Source: Corynebacterium epidermidicanis (GTDB taxonomy: Bacteria; Actinomycetota; Actinomycetes; Mycobacteriales; Mycobacteriaceae). Taken from it: 64,000 nucleotides of DNA. Position numbers and translations under genes: made by a program. This document shows positions 9,008 through 17,381 of this stretch, piece by piece. The stretch covers positions 1,612,001 through 1,676,000 of the forward strand of contig NZ_CP011541.1 of assembly GCF_001021025.1 (NCBI RefSeq), written 5' to 3'. Every line of letters starts with the position of its first letter. Position 1 is the stretch's first letter. Under the pieces are notes generated by a model, which searched no databases, was not told the DNA's origin, and saw only the letters and a program-made list of their open reading frames with translations.

Positions 9008-9043
9008 GACTGTGTAAAAGGTTGAGTCTCACCTTGAAACAGT

Positions 9044-9075
9044 TGGAGCCCCACAGTCAATCCTGTGGGGCTCCA
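9044..9075. terminator. Shared bidirectional hairpin between the cassette and rpsB
   Basis: Perfect 13-bp stem TGGAGCCCCACAG / CTGTGGGGCTCCA with a 6-nt loop, located between two convergent genes. There is no long T-run on either side, but stem strength and position make it the likely terminator of rpsB and possibly of the cassette. Confidence 0.75.
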
Positions 9076-9088
9076 GAGTTGCGAGAAT

Positions 9089-9922
9089 TTACTCAGCAGC
9101 TGGAGCTTCGGTAGCCTCAGCAGCAACCTCTTCGGTTGCTTCAACCTTGGCCGCAACCTCGACCTTGTCAGCGTCAGCTGCAGGCTTCTCAGCATCGCCA
9201 GCAGCTTCCTTAGCTGCGGCGAGCTGACGCTCTTCGCGAGCCTTCTTGCCTTCTTCCACAGCGGTGGAGATGACGCGAGACAGCAGAGCGGTCGCGCGAA
9301 TAGCGTCGTCGTTGCCTGGGATTGGGAAGTTCACGACGTCTGGGTCACAGTTGGTGTCCAGGATAGCCACGACCGGGATGTTCAGCTTGTGAGCTTCGGA
9401 GATCGCGATGTGCTCCTTGTTCGTGTCAATCACGAACATTGCAGAAGGAACCTTGTGCATGTCAGCGATACCACCCAAGACGCGCTCCAGCTTGGTTCGC
9501 TCACGGGTGAGCATGAGGATTTCCTTCTTGGTGCGACCTGCGTAGCCGTCCTCAGCTGCATCCATTGCCTGGAGTTCCTTCATGCGGGACAGACGCTTGG
9601 AAACGGTCTGGAAGTTGGTCAGCATACCGCCGAGCCAGCGGTGGTTAACGTATGGCATGCCAACGCGCTCTGCCTCAGTTGCCACTGCTTCCTGAGCCTG
9701 TTTCTTGGTGCCGACGAACAGGATGGAGCCACCGTGTGCAACGGTCTCCTTCACGAACTCGAAAGCTTCGTCAATGTAGGTCAGGGTCTGCTGCAGGTCA
9801 ATGATGTAGATGCCGTTGCGATCGGTGAAGATGAAGCGACGCATCTTTGGGTTCCAACGACGGGTCTGGTGTCCGAAGTGGACGCCCGCGTCGAGAAGCT
9901 CGCGCATGGTTACGACTGCCAT
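9089..9922 (-). CDS. rpsB: 30S ribosomal protein S2
   Basis: Primary rRNA-binding protein of the small subunit. It opens with the S2 signature [22 protein letters not shown] and contains [12 protein letters not shown] and [14 protein letters not shown]. Length is 277 aa. The last ~50 residues form an Ala/Glu/Val-rich acidic tail, longer than in Bacillus or E. coli but common in actinobacteria. A ribosome binding site (AAAGGGAG) lies just before ATG. It is separated from tsf by the unusual cassette. Confidence 0.97.
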   Translation of the reverse strand: MAVVTMRELLDAGVHFGHQTRRWNPKMRRFIFTDRNGIYIIDLQQTLTYIDEAFEFVKETVAHGGSILFVGTKKQAQEAVATEAERVGMPYVNHRWLGGMLTNFQTVSKRLSRMKELQAMDAAEDGYAGRTKKEILMLTRERTKLERVLGGIADMHKVPSAMFVIDTNKEHIAISEAHKLNIPVVAILDTNCDPDVVNFPIPGNDDAIRATALLSRVISTAVEEGKKAREERQLAAAKEAAGDAEKPAADADKVEVAAKVEATEEVAAEATEAPAAE

Positions 9923-10231
9923 GGGTGCTCCCTTTCAAGTAGAAGTTTCGGTTTTTACAAGTTATGCAGGTTTTTCTCCTGCTCCTAGCAACCATTCCCG
10001 CACCAACACCCTGTACCTTTGTAGTGGAACTGGGACCGCGTTGGGCGCGAAAATTCTGGTCGCGCGTAGTCAGCCAACTCAGATCGAGACAGACTGCTAA
10101 CCAAAATTCTAGTCCACAGCGGACCTCACTATCAAATCCACCTCCTTAGCTATACACAGGGTGCATTTGGGGGTGCGGTTATCCACAAGGTGGTTGACAC
10201 AATTCCCTCGGCGAAGATTAACTTCGCCGAC
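9923..10231. other. Intergenic region: rpsB promoter side and one DnaA-box match
   Basis: No gene seen. The region serves the rpsB upstream side (minus) and the M23-like gene (plus). A perfect 9-mer TTATCCACA (DnaA-box consensus) lies at 10179-10187, followed by TTGACA-like sequence at about 10194. The role of the 9-mer is untested. Confidence 0.5.
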
Positions 10232-10720
10232 ATGAGTTTCCGCATTTTTATTGCACTTCTCGTGGCATTCATGAGCTTTTCATTGAACCCGTCAGCCTGG
10301 GCATATGTCGACCCGGTTCGCGCGACCCCCTATGCTTCGCGGGTTACTGATGCTTTTGATAAACCAGCGAAGAATTGGCATCGGGGCCACCGTGGCGTGA
10401 ACCTAGCGGCCGAGCCTGGGTCAGCAATACATGCCGCAGAGACAGGGAAAGTCGCATTTGTCGGGGTCATTGCAGGCGTTCCCGTGATCTCTATCGACCA
10501 TCCCGATGGCATCCGGACAACGTACCAGCCGGTTCACGCTTACGTCTCGCAAGGTGACGATGTGCGCGAAGGTCAAATAATCGGCACGTTAGGCCATCCC
10601 ACAGCCACCGATGTTGGGTTGCACTGGGGAGCGCTTGTCAGCAAGGACGACTACATCAATCCGTTGTCGTTACTCGACAGCCCTGTCATTCGGCTCAAGC
10701 CCGTGGATGAGCCTGATTGA
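10232..10720 (+). CDS. Secreted M23 (LytM-like) domain protein, catalytic residues degenerate
   Basis: Signal peptide (MSFRIFIALLVAFM..., cleavage near SAWA) followed by a single M23/LytM domain. The HxxxD motif reads HRGVN (Asp replaced by Asn) and the HxH motif reads GLHWG (first His absent), so zinc hydrolysis of peptidoglycan is unlikely. Actinobacterial relatives in this same position beside rpsB (Rv2891 type) also carry an LHWG form. It probably binds cell wall or regulates another hydrolase. The start MSFRIF is chosen because it opens the signal peptide; a longer frame begins at 10190. It converges on xerC with a 26-bp overlap. Confidence 0.75.
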   Translation: MSFRIFIALLVAFMSFSLNPSAWAYVDPVRATPYASRVTDAFDKPAKNWHRGHRGVNLAAEPGSAIHAAETGKVAFVGVIAGVPVISIDHPDGIRTTYQPVHAYVSQGDDVREGQIIGTLGHPTATDVGLHWGALVSKDDYINPLSLLDSPVIRLKPVDEPD

Positions 10721-11579
10721 AAGCTTGCTTCAGCCGTTCCGCCGACACGTGGGTATAAATCTGCGTGGTCTGCAAAGACGAATGCCCGAGAAGCTCTTGA
10801 ACTATGCGCAGGTCAGCCCCACCTTCCAACATGTGGGTGGCAGCCGAATGACGCAAGTCGTGTGGCTTTGTATGAGGTAGACCGTTTTCTTGAGCTGCGC
10901 GGTCCACCACTCGTCGAACTTGTCGGGGGTCGATTCGCGCACCCCGCTTACCAACAAACAACGCCTTTTCCTGAGAATCAGCGAGGTGTCCTCTCCCCTC
11001 TGACAGCCAGGCACGCAACGCATCGGACGCCTTCGAGCCATAAGGCACAACCCGCTGCTTATTACCTTTACCAGTCACCACGAGCTGGCCGCGACCAGCA
11101 TCCGAACCAACATCTGCAACATCGATCTTACAAAGCTCCGACACCCGAATCCCGGTGGCATACAACAACTCAAGCATCGCGACATCACGCAGAAACTCGG
11201 GCTCAGTGGCGGAAGCTGGTTGAGTGACCAATTGGGTGGCATCATCTTTGTTCAATACCCCAGGCAGTGGCCGATCAGTCTTGGGCGTGACCAATCTAGC
11301 CGCATAGTCCCGGGCCAGAAGTCCTCGCTTTTGTGCCCACCTTGAAAACGCTCTTACCGACGCCGTTCGCCGCGATAATGTGGCGCGACTCTTACCCTGC
11401 TGAACCCCTTCCGCTAACCAAAGACGCAGTTCAGCAAGAGTGAATTTGTCAAAGCTGGAGATCCTAGCGCTCAGCGTGCGCAAATCCGAAACATAGCCAC
11501 GGACCGTCGCTTCCGATTTCCCTTCGACGAGCAGCAGGTGCTCCGCGAAGTCGTCGATAGCCTCGGCCAGTTGACTCAC
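10695..11579 (-). CDS. xerC: Tyrosine recombinase XerC
   Basis: Site-specific recombinase that resolves chromosome dimers at dif with XerD. Catalytic residues visible: Arg145 (ATGIRVSEL), Lys171, His240 and Arg243 (HDLRH), His266 (LGHSSLQTT) and the nucleophile Tyr275 (IYTHV). An N-terminal SAM-like core-binding domain covers about 5-85. Length of 294 aa is normal for XerC/D. Position between rpsB and dprA is the standard actinobacterial XerC site. The 3' end overlaps the convergent M23-like gene. Confidence 0.93.
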   Translation of the reverse strand: MSQLAEAIDDFAEHLLLVEGKSEATVRGYVSDLRTLSARISSFDKFTLAELRLWLAEGVQQGKSRATLSRRTASVRAFSRWAQKRGLLARDYAARLVTPKTDRPLPGVLNKDDATQLVTQPASATEPEFLRDVAMLELLYATGIRVSELCKIDVADVGSDAGRGQLVVTGKGNKQRVVPYGSKASDALRAWLSEGRGHLADSQEKALFVGKRGARIDPRQVRRVVDRAAQENGLPHTKPHDLRHSAATHMLEGGADLRIVQELLGHSSLQTTQIYTHVSAERLKQAFNQAHPRA

Positions 11580-11639
11580 GTTTGGTCACTCACTTTCTTG
11601 CTGGTGGCACCGCCAAATAGAAGCAGTAACTAGGAAAAC

Positions 11640-11681
11640 GTAAAGCAGGGGGCGGCACAATGTGCCGTCACCCTGCTTTAC
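11640..11681 (-). terminator. Terminator of the comM-dprA unit
   Basis: Minus-strand stem with outer arms GTAAAGCAGGG / CCCTGCTTTAC and an inner GGCACA dyad, followed by GTTTTCC. It lies about 150 bp beyond the dprA stop. Confidence 0.7.
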
Positions 11682-11760
11682 TCTACTCACCCATTAAAGC
11701 GAAACCCTATCGTGCAACGAATGCATTGAGTGCGGATCCAGCCCGAAACACACTCACGAC

Positions 11761-11779
11761 TTAGGCTTGCCTAACTCAC
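11761..11779. promoter_or_regulatory. DtxR-like iron box without an adjacent iron gene
   Basis: The sequence contains the dyad TTAGGCTTGCCTAA and matches 14 of 19 positions of the DtxR consensus half-sites TTAGGTTAG/CTAACCTAA. It lies in the 251-bp gap between dprA (ends 11831) and xerC (starts 11579), in A+T-rich DNA. In mycobacteria a siderophore-interaction gene (viuB) occupies this gap; none is present here. Functional status is uncertain. Confidence 0.3.
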
Positions 11780-11830
11780 AGTAGCGAAACAAAGCAATTT
11801 ACGCAATAGTTTTGTTTCAATATTTTCCGA

Positions 11831-13006
11831 CTAGTCCTCCGCTTCCGACTCAATCCGCTTCCACCCATCGCCCTCTCGGCAAATCAGCTGCCGTTTTTGC
11901 AGTTCAACCAGCAAGTGCACGGTTAGCGCAACACTGAGACCAGCGTCGGCCGCAATGTCCGCGGTGAGCCGAGCTTGGGCTGAGGTCGCATCGTAGACCC
12001 GCATCTCGTTGCGCGATAGAGACTGTACTGGGGAAGGCGCGAAATCGAATTCATACTGCCCCGCGACATCTAGTTCGCCTATTGCACTGAGCAATTCGCG
12101 AATTTCATCAGCACTCACCACAAGTTGGGCGCGACCGGTGCGAATTCTTTCATGGCAACCCAATGACCCCACCCCAGTGATAGGACCGGGGACCGCCATC
12201 GCAACACGACCGAGTCCCTCCGCCCAGGTAAGCGTATTGAGCGCCCCCGAGCGCCACGCCGCCTCAACCACAACGGTGCCGGATGTGAGGGCTGCAACCA
12301 GCCGGTTTCGCGTGAGAAATCGATGTCTCGCCGGAGAAATTCCCGGCGGATACTCGGACACTAAAGCGCCGTGCTGGCTGATCTGTCGGAAAAGCCCTCG
12401 ATGCGCAGCTGGGTACGTCTTATCCAATCCGCAAGCTGCCACTGCAATTGACCGCCCACCGGTTTCCAGCGCTACCGAATGAGCGACGGCATCAACGCCT
12501 AGCGCCCCACCGGAAACAATGGTCCATTGATGCGCCACCAGCTCCTGCACCAACTGGCGCGTCGCTTCCCGGCCGTAATTGCTGACCGCTCGAGTGCCCA
12601 CGATCGCTACGGCCTGCGCCAACAACTCCGACAACGGTATACCCTTCACCCACAGCGCATGTGGCGCAACTGCGTCATCTTGCATCGAACGGATACAGTC
12701 CGATTGCCCCGATGCTGCGAAACCAAATGCGGCGTCGAATTGCTCCGTAGGCCATTCTGGCGAGTCCGGGGTGAGCAGTCGTCCGCCAATGGCTTTGATC
12801 GCTTCCAGATCTTCCCGGGCGTAATCAACGCTGGCCCGAGTCTGCGTGGTCTTCAGCAGCGGACCTAGCCAGGACTCACGGTTTTTGATCCCGTGCACGA
12901 TCTTCTCAACGTCCTCCCCCGCACTCAACAGCCGCTGCAGCTCCCGGTCTGGGCCCTCTATGCAGCGGGACAAGTACGCCCACGCTAGCTGTCTGCTGTC
13001 ACTCAT
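11831..13006 (-). CDS. dprA: DNA-processing protein DprA (Smf)
   Basis: RecA loader that protects incoming single-stranded DNA. Rossmann-fold motifs are present: IVGTRAVSNYG (135-145), SGGALGVD (165-172) and RHRFLTRNRLVAAL (227-240). An N-terminal SAM-like region precedes and a C-terminal winged-helix (about 330-385) follows, giving 391 aa. The start overlaps the comM stop in ATGA, so translation is coupled. dprA and comM are widespread in actinobacteria that are not known to be naturally competent, so a recombination role is possible. Confidence 0.93.
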   Translation of the reverse strand: MSDSRQLAWAYLSRCIEGPDRELQRLLSAGEDVEKIVHGIKNRESWLGPLLKTTQTRASVDYAREDLEAIKAIGGRLLTPDSPEWPTEQFDAAFGFAASGQSDCIRSMQDDAVAPHALWVKGIPLSELLAQAVAIVGTRAVSNYGREATRQLVQELVAHQWTIVSGGALGVDAVAHSVALETGGRSIAVAACGLDKTYPAAHRGLFRQISQHGALVSEYPPGISPARHRFLTRNRLVAALTSGTVVVEAAWRSGALNTLTWAEGLGRVAMAVPGPITGVGSLGCHERIRTGRAQLVVSADEIRELLSAIGELDVAGQYEFDFAPSPVQSLSRNEMRVYDATSAQARLTADIAADAGLSVALTVHLLVELQKRQLICREGDGWKRIESEAED

Positions 13007-14526
13007 ACCGCCACCCCAAGCTGCTCGGAAGTCGCATGCAGGTCAATTGCCTGCGCGACGTGGTCAAGGGTTGGGATCTGGCTTCCCTGCAGGTCAGCAA
13101 TAGTCCAGGCCACCTTCAGCGATCGATCGACGCCGCGCTGCGACAGGGCGCCGTCGGCAAGCAATGCGGCAAGATAGGCCATTGCTGCTTCGTCGGCAGG
13201 AAACTCGCGACGCAAGCGATGTGGATTCATCCGGGCGTTATTTGTCCCCTCAAGTCCGGCTCGTGCCCACCTCTGAGCAGCCCGCTCGCGAGCGACCGCC
13301 ACCCGCTCGGCGATCTGCGGCGAACTCTCCGAGGATCCAACACCAAGTACTGCACCATGTGCATGGGTACGGACAAACAGGTCAACGCGATCGCGCAACG
13401 GACCTGAGACATTACCCAGAAAGCGCTGCCTCAAAGCTGCACTGCACGTACATTTCGAAGGTGTGTCCGCCCCACATCGGCAGGTGTTGGCCGCCATCAC
13501 CAGCTGAAACTGCGCGGGGAAGGTGATTTCCTGCTGGCGGCGTACCATCCGGACCAAGCCATTTTCCAACGGGAGCCGCAAACTATCTAAGACCGCTGCT
13601 GGAATTTCGGATACTTCGTCAAGGAATAACACCCCATGATGCGCGAGACTTACCGCACCAGGAAGAGGGTGCCCCGAACCGCCGCCCAAGAGACCCGCTC
13701 GGGACACACTGTGGTGCGGAGCAACAAAAGGAGCGCTGACCACCGGCGAAGTAAAGCTCGTACCGACGACCGAATGAATAGAAGTAACAGCAACACATTC
13801 CTCGGCCTGCAAAGGTGGCAAGAGACCAGGAATCCGCGCTGCGATCATGGATTTGCCGGAACCTGGTGGTCCAACCATCATCATGTGATGTCCGCCGGCC
13901 GCGGCGATTTCGGCTGCATAACGAGCCTCGTCTTGTCCTGCAACATCAGCCATATCCAGCATCGGCGTTGTTGCATTCGGCAGTTGATGGCCCGCGTTGG
14001 GCAGGGGGTTTTCTCCCCTAGCCCAAGAGACAATGTCCAGAACGTGCCCGGCGGTCATCACATCCAGACCGTCCAAAAGAGCTGCTTCAGCAGCGTTTTG
14101 ATTCGGAATGATGCATTGGGTCACCCCGAAGGCCTTGGCTGCCCGGAGCGCCGGCAACACGCCACGCACCGGTTTGATGCTGCCGTCCAGCCCGACTTCG
14201 CCAAGAAACATCGTGTCTTGCAAATGGGCGCGCACCATGTCCTCGCGAAGGGAACCGATGAGAATCGCACAAATGATACTCAAGTCGAAATGACTACCAG
14301 ATTTCCGTAAGCCGGCCGGCGACAAGTTCACCACCACCTTAGTTTTCGGCCAAGGTAGCTGCGAGTTCAACATGGCTGTTTTCATCCGGTCGCGGGACTC
14401 ACTAATCGACGCGTCCGCAAGCCCGACGATGTATACCCCAGGCAGTCCAGCTCCGATGTGCGCTTCGACCTCTACTAGCGTGGCGTCGACTCCGACGAGC
14501 GCCGCCGAGTATGTTTTAGCGAGCAC
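13003..14526 (-). CDS. comM: YifB/ComM family Mg-chelatase-like AAA+ ATPase
   Basis: Hexameric AAA+ helicase family that promotes branch migration during recombination in competent bacteria. An N-terminal Lon-protease-like domain (AKTYSAALVGVDATLVEVE, AGLPGVYIVGLAD) precedes the AAA+ core with Walker A GPPGSGKS at about 219-226 and Walker B VLFLDEVSE. A Mg-chelatase C-terminal domain ends the 507-aa protein. The GTG at 14526 is chosen because AAGGGA lies 9 nt upstream and the product then starts at the family N-terminus. An ATG at 14544 lacks a binding site. It overlaps yraN by 11 bp and dprA by 4 bp. Confidence 0.9.
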   Translation of the reverse strand: MLAKTYSAALVGVDATLVEVEAHIGAGLPGVYIVGLADASISESRDRMKTAMLNSQLPWPKTKVVVNLSPAGLRKSGSHFDLSIICAILIGSLREDMVRAHLQDTMFLGEVGLDGSIKPVRGVLPALRAAKAFGVTQCIIPNQNAAEAALLDGLDVMTAGHVLDIVSWARGENPLPNAGHQLPNATTPMLDMADVAGQDEARYAAEIAAAGGHHMMMVGPPGSGKSMIAARIPGLLPPLQAEECVAVTSIHSVVGTSFTSPVVSAPFVAPHHSVSRAGLLGGGSGHPLPGAVSLAHHGVLFLDEVSEIPAAVLDSLRLPLENGLVRMVRRQQEITFPAQFQLVMAANTCRCGADTPSKCTCSAALRQRFLGNVSGPLRDRVDLFVRTHAHGAVLGVGSSESSPQIAERVAVARERAAQRWARAGLEGTNNARMNPHRLRREFPADEAAMAYLAALLADGALSQRGVDRSLKVAWTIADLQGSQIPTLDHVAQAIDLHATSEQLGVAV

Positions 14527-14863
14527 CGGCCACAATCCCTTCATAGTGGAAGAATGGGTCATCGGCGCTGAAGTCCAACACCAGGGCGTCGAAACGCACT
14601 TCCCGGTAGGGTTGACCCTCAAGCCACAACGCAGCTGCCCGACGCATCCGGGCAAACTTAGCCCTGGTGATCGATTCCGCACCCCCGAAATCCAGAGTGC
14701 TCCGGGTCTTTACCTCGACGAATACGATTATTCCCCCAAGCTGGACGATCAGGTCCAACTCGCCACATGTGTAGCGAACATTGCGCCCCAGGATCACTCC
14801 GCCGCGGGACACAAAGTACTGCGCTGCCAATGCTTCCCCGCGTGCCCCCAATTCACGTTTCAT
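14516..14863 (-). CDS. YraN family endonuclease-like protein (UPF0102)
   Basis: Protein of 115 aa with the restriction-endonuclease-like fold. Core residues GELDLI and VEVKTR are present, matching the D-ExK metal-binding pattern. The start MKRELGARGEALAAQY at 14863 is supported by GGGGAG upstream; a longer frame to 14971 is not conserved. Translation is coupled to comM by overlap. Its function is unproven; linkage to dprA/comM suggests DNA processing. Confidence 0.88.
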   Translation of the reverse strand: MKRELGARGEALAAQYFVSRGGVILGRNVRYTCGELDLIVQLGGIIVFVEVKTRSTLDFGGAESITRAKFARMRRAAALWLEGQPYREVRFDALVLDFSADDPFFHYEGIVAGAR

Positions 14864-14944
14864 TGCAAAACTCCCCAATCGTTGTCGTGTAGTTCTTGGC
14901 CGACTACACCACAGCACGAAAACGGAACCCCACGGGTAGCGAAA

Positions 14945-14977
14945 AGGCCTGTGGATAACCCAGTTATCCACAGGCCT
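14945..14977 (-). terminator. Perfect hairpin made of two inverted DnaA boxes, after the DUF2469 gene
   Basis: Arms AGGCCTGTGGATAAC (14945-14959) and GTTATCCACAGGCCT (14963-14977) pair over 15 bp with a 3-nt loop. On the minus strand the stem is followed by TTTTCG, so it can terminate the rnhB-DUF2469 transcript. Each arm contains a perfect TTATCCACA 9-mer, so as DNA it is also a pair of consensus DnaA boxes in inverted orientation. Confidence 0.8.
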
Positions 14978-14996
14978 CGAAAGCTTAACGCTTGAC

Positions 14997-15302
14997 TTAC
15001 TCCGGAATAATCATCTCTGGCTTGTCAAGCTCTTCAATATTGACGTCCTTAAAGGTGATCACACGCACGAAGCGCACGAAACGCGCCGAGCGGTACATGT
15101 CCCACACCCAGCAGTCAGACATACGGACTTCGTAGTACACATCTGCACCCGAGGTGTGTGGGATCAATTCGACCGCGTTGGCCAGATAAAATCGACGCTC
15201 CGTCTCCACCACATAGGAGAACTGGCTCACGACATCGCGATATTCCCGATACAGGGAAAGCTCGACCTCGGACTCGTAATTCTCCAGTTCTTCAGCGCTC
15301 AC
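14997..15302 (-). CDS. DUF2469 protein (101 aa)
   Basis: Small acidic protein (SAEELENYESEVELSLYREY at the start) matching the actinobacterial DUF2469 family, which is almost always encoded beside rnhB. Highly conserved in the phylum, but its function is not known. The start overlaps the rnhB stop by 4 bp (ATGA), so translation is coupled. Many Tyr/Phe/Arg residues in the core suggest a compact globular protein. No signal peptide or membrane segment. Confidence 0.9.
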   Translation of the reverse strand: MSAEELENYESEVELSLYREYRDVVSQFSYVVETERRFYLANAVELIPHTSGADVYYEVRMSDCWVWDMYRSARFVRFVRVITFKDVNIEELDKPEMIIPE

Positions 15303-15949
15303 CGTTGCCCCTTATCTACTAACCATTGACCATGCGCAGCTGCCACATTGGCATAACTATATCGATGAATCGCACTGCCTCCATGACGACGCACCGCGTC
15401 CATATGCACCTTTGTGCCATAGCCCTTGTGCGCCGCAAAGCCATAATCCGGCCAGCGCGCATCCATAAACGCCATGACCTCATCTCGGTGGTGTTTTGCA
15501 AGAACGCTGGCAGCCGCGATGCATCGGGCGGCATCATCACCGCCAACAATAGGTAGTGACGGCACGGTCAGACCAGGCACCGCGAACCCGTCGATAAGTA
15601 CGTAGCTCGGTTGCTGATCCAGTCCGGCAATCGCCCGGCGCATGCCCGCGATATTCGAATACTGAATACCAAGCGTGTCGATCTCCGCGGCGGAAAATTC
15701 CACAATTGACCAGCTCACTGCATACTTCTTTATAAGCGGAAAGAGCTGGGCTCGACGCGCGGGTGAAAGCTTTTTGGAGTCCTGAAGCTGATCAAGGGCT
15801 GGAATAGTGCGGTCCGGGAGGATGCACGCAGCGATAACGATGGGTCCGGCGCACGCGCCTCGGCCTGCCTCATCGACGCCCGCAACCGGACCCAAACCCG
15901 CTTTGCTCAAGCCAACCTCATATGTGCGAAGTTGCTTTAGCTTGCGCAT
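15299..15949 (-). CDS. rnhB: Ribonuclease HII
   Basis: Cleaves the RNA strand of RNA-DNA hybrids and single ribonucleotides in DNA. The type-2 signature GVDEAGRGACAGP gives Asp26 and Glu27; Asp120 (VLIDG) and the GDD...CIAAASVLAKHHRD block complete the metal site. Length of 216 aa is usual. The gene follows lepB by 3 bp and overlaps the DUF2469 gene. Confidence 0.96.
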   Translation of the reverse strand: MRKLKQLRTYEVGLSKAGLGPVAGVDEAGRGACAGPIVIAACILPDRTIPALDQLQDSKKLSPARRAQLFPLIKKYAVSWSIVEFSAAEIDTLGIQYSNIAGMRRAIAGLDQQPSYVLIDGFAVPGLTVPSLPIVGGDDAARCIAAASVLAKHHRDEVMAFMDARWPDYGFAAHKGYGTKVHMDAVRRHGGSAIHRYSYANVAAAHGQWLVDKGQR

Positions 15950-15952
15950 GCC

Positions 15953-16693
15953 TTATTGAGCAGACTGAATGTCATAGTCCTCAACACCACCGATGCGGTT
16001 AAAAGGCAAAACGATGGCCTGCACCTTGCCGACGATATTTTCGCCAGGCACGGTGCCCTGGTTTTCATCACCCAGGTGGTATCGCGAGTCTGCAGAATTG
16101 GTGCGGTTGTCGCCCATCACGAAGTAATTTCCTTCCGGGACCTTAATCGGCCCGAAATAGGCGCCATCGCAGGCATCGGACCCGCGACTCTGATCAGCTA
16201 CCGGATACGTTGGAGGCTGGAGCTTGTAGGAAGAATCAATCGGCTTGCCGTCCACCATGATGCCTGGGTCGCCAGCCTGACACTGAATCGTCTGCCCACC
16301 CGTAGCGACGATACGCTTGACCATGTCATTTTCGTCCGGAGAGGACAAACCGATGTAGGAGCCCAAGTTCTGTAGACCGGACAGCGGTCCCTTGGCTTCC
16401 TGCTGGGTGAACCGGTTATTCCACGACTCGGGAGCTTTGAACACCACAACGTCGCCAGGCTCCGGCTCGCCCATGCGGTAGGCAATCTTATCGACGTAAA
16501 TCCGGTCCCCAGTACACCCAGGGCAACCGTGCAGCGTTGGCTCCATCGACGCACTTGGGATCACATAAAGTCGGCCAACAAACGTCTGCAGCACGAACAT
16601 GATCGCAAAGGTCACGATGATGACCACCGGGATCTCGATGTACCACGGGGTTTCGCGCTTGTTTTCTTCAGCCTTCTTAGCGTTCTTACTCAC
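15953..16693 (-). CDS. lepB: Signal peptidase I
   Basis: Membrane serine protease that removes Sec signal peptides. An N-terminal cytoplasmic stretch and single membrane helix (about 21-40) precede the catalytic Ser49 (PSASMEPTL) and Lys126 (VKRIVATGG). The C-terminal box GDNRTNSADSR is present. A CPGCTGDRIYVDK loop just after the serine carries two cysteines. Length is 246 aa. It is probably co-transcribed with rnhB and DUF2469. Confidence 0.96.
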   Translation of the reverse strand: MSKNAKKAEENKRETPWYIEIPVVIIVTFAIMFVLQTFVGRLYVIPSASMEPTLHGCPGCTGDRIYVDKIAYRMGEPEPGDVVVFKAPESWNNRFTQQEAKGPLSGLQNLGSYIGLSSPDENDMVKRIVATGGQTIQCQAGDPGIMVDGKPIDSSYKLQPPTYPVADQSRGSDACDGAYFGPIKVPEGNYFVMGDNRTNSADSRYHLGDENQGTVPGENIVGKVQAIVLPFNRIGGVEDYDIQSAQ

Positions 16694-16809
16694 GCCGGAC
16701 TACATTACCAGGCTCTGAGTTAAAACCTCGCTGCGCTCGGAGCGGTTGGCCGGGAAACTGTTGGTGGACCCCACACCGACAGCCTGGTCGGGCTTCTTTT
16801 GCCTTCTCG

Positions 16810-16873
16810 AAACTTCACCACACCGAAACGCCTCCAAAGGGCCCCTTTTGTGCCATACGGTGTGGTGAATTTT
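16810..16873. repeat. CTTCACCACACC inverted repeat, copy A
   Basis: Arms AAACTTCACCACACCG (16810-16825) and CGGTGTGGTGAATTTT (16858-16873) are complementary at 14 of 16 positions. Related inverted repeats lie at 23584-23655 and 29741-29804, each between transcription units. Confidence 0.75.
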
Positions 16874-16979
16874 GCACCACCCCGCACCAACAGCACCGGC
16901 CCAGCAACCACGCTGCACCCACAGCTCAGCCCCGCCCCGCACCCAGTCCCCGCCAACAGCCCACTTCGGCCCCAAAAAG

Positions 16980-17017
16980 GAAACCCCCGACAACCATTTT
17001 TGAAATGATTGCCGGGG
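16980..17017 (-). terminator. Terminator of rplS
   Basis: Minus-strand stem (CCCCGGCAATCATTT against AAATGGTTGTCGGGG, allowing two mismatches) followed by GTTTCCTTTTT. It lies 22 bp after the rplS stop. Confidence 0.8.
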
Positions 17018-17039
17018 TAGGACCGGAAAGCCGTTGCGA

Positions 17040-17381
17040 CTAGCGCTTTTCCTTGATCTTGGCAGCCTTGCCACGCAGGTTGCGCAGGTAGTACAGCTTT
17101 GCACGACGGACGTCACCGCGGGTAACGACCTCGATCTTCTCCAGGTTTGGAGAGTGTACTGGGAAGGTACGCTCGACGCCGATACCGAAGGAAACCTTAC
17201 GCACGGTAAAGGTCTCGCGGATGCCTGCACCCTGGCGACGGATAACAACACCCTTGAACAGCTGGGTACGGGTCTTGTTACCTTCGATAACCTTTACGTG
17301 AACGTTAAGGGTATCGCCTGGGCGGAATGCAGGGACGTCGTCACGCAGGGATGCTGCGTCAAACTTGTCGATGAGGTTCAT
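17040..17381 (-). CDS. rplS: 50S ribosomal protein L19
   Basis: Protein of 113 aa at the 30S-50S interface. Starts at [17 protein letters not shown] (ATG 17381, preceded by AAAGAAGGATT); the extra upstream codons are not conserved. Signature blocks [30 protein letters not shown] and [10 protein letters not shown] are intact. In this genome rplS is separated from rimM/trmD (21 kb), although the four genes rpsP-rimM-trmD-rplS form one operon in many bacteria. Confidence 0.97.
   Translation of the reverse strand: MNLIDKFDAASLRDDVPAFRPGDTLNVHVKVIEGNKTRTQLFKGVVIRRQGAGIRETFTVRKVSFGIGVERTFPVHSPNLEKIEVVTRGDVRRAKLYYLRNLRGKAAKIKEKR

Larger units (their letters stand above)
16694..17039. other. Intergenic region with hairpin repeat, C-rich tract and rplS terminator
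   Basis: No gene seen. It holds the lepB upstream region, a CTTCACCACACC inverted repeat (16810-16873), a markedly C-rich plus strand at about 16876-16980 and the rplS terminator. The overlapping open frames here have no family resemblance. Confidence 0.6.
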
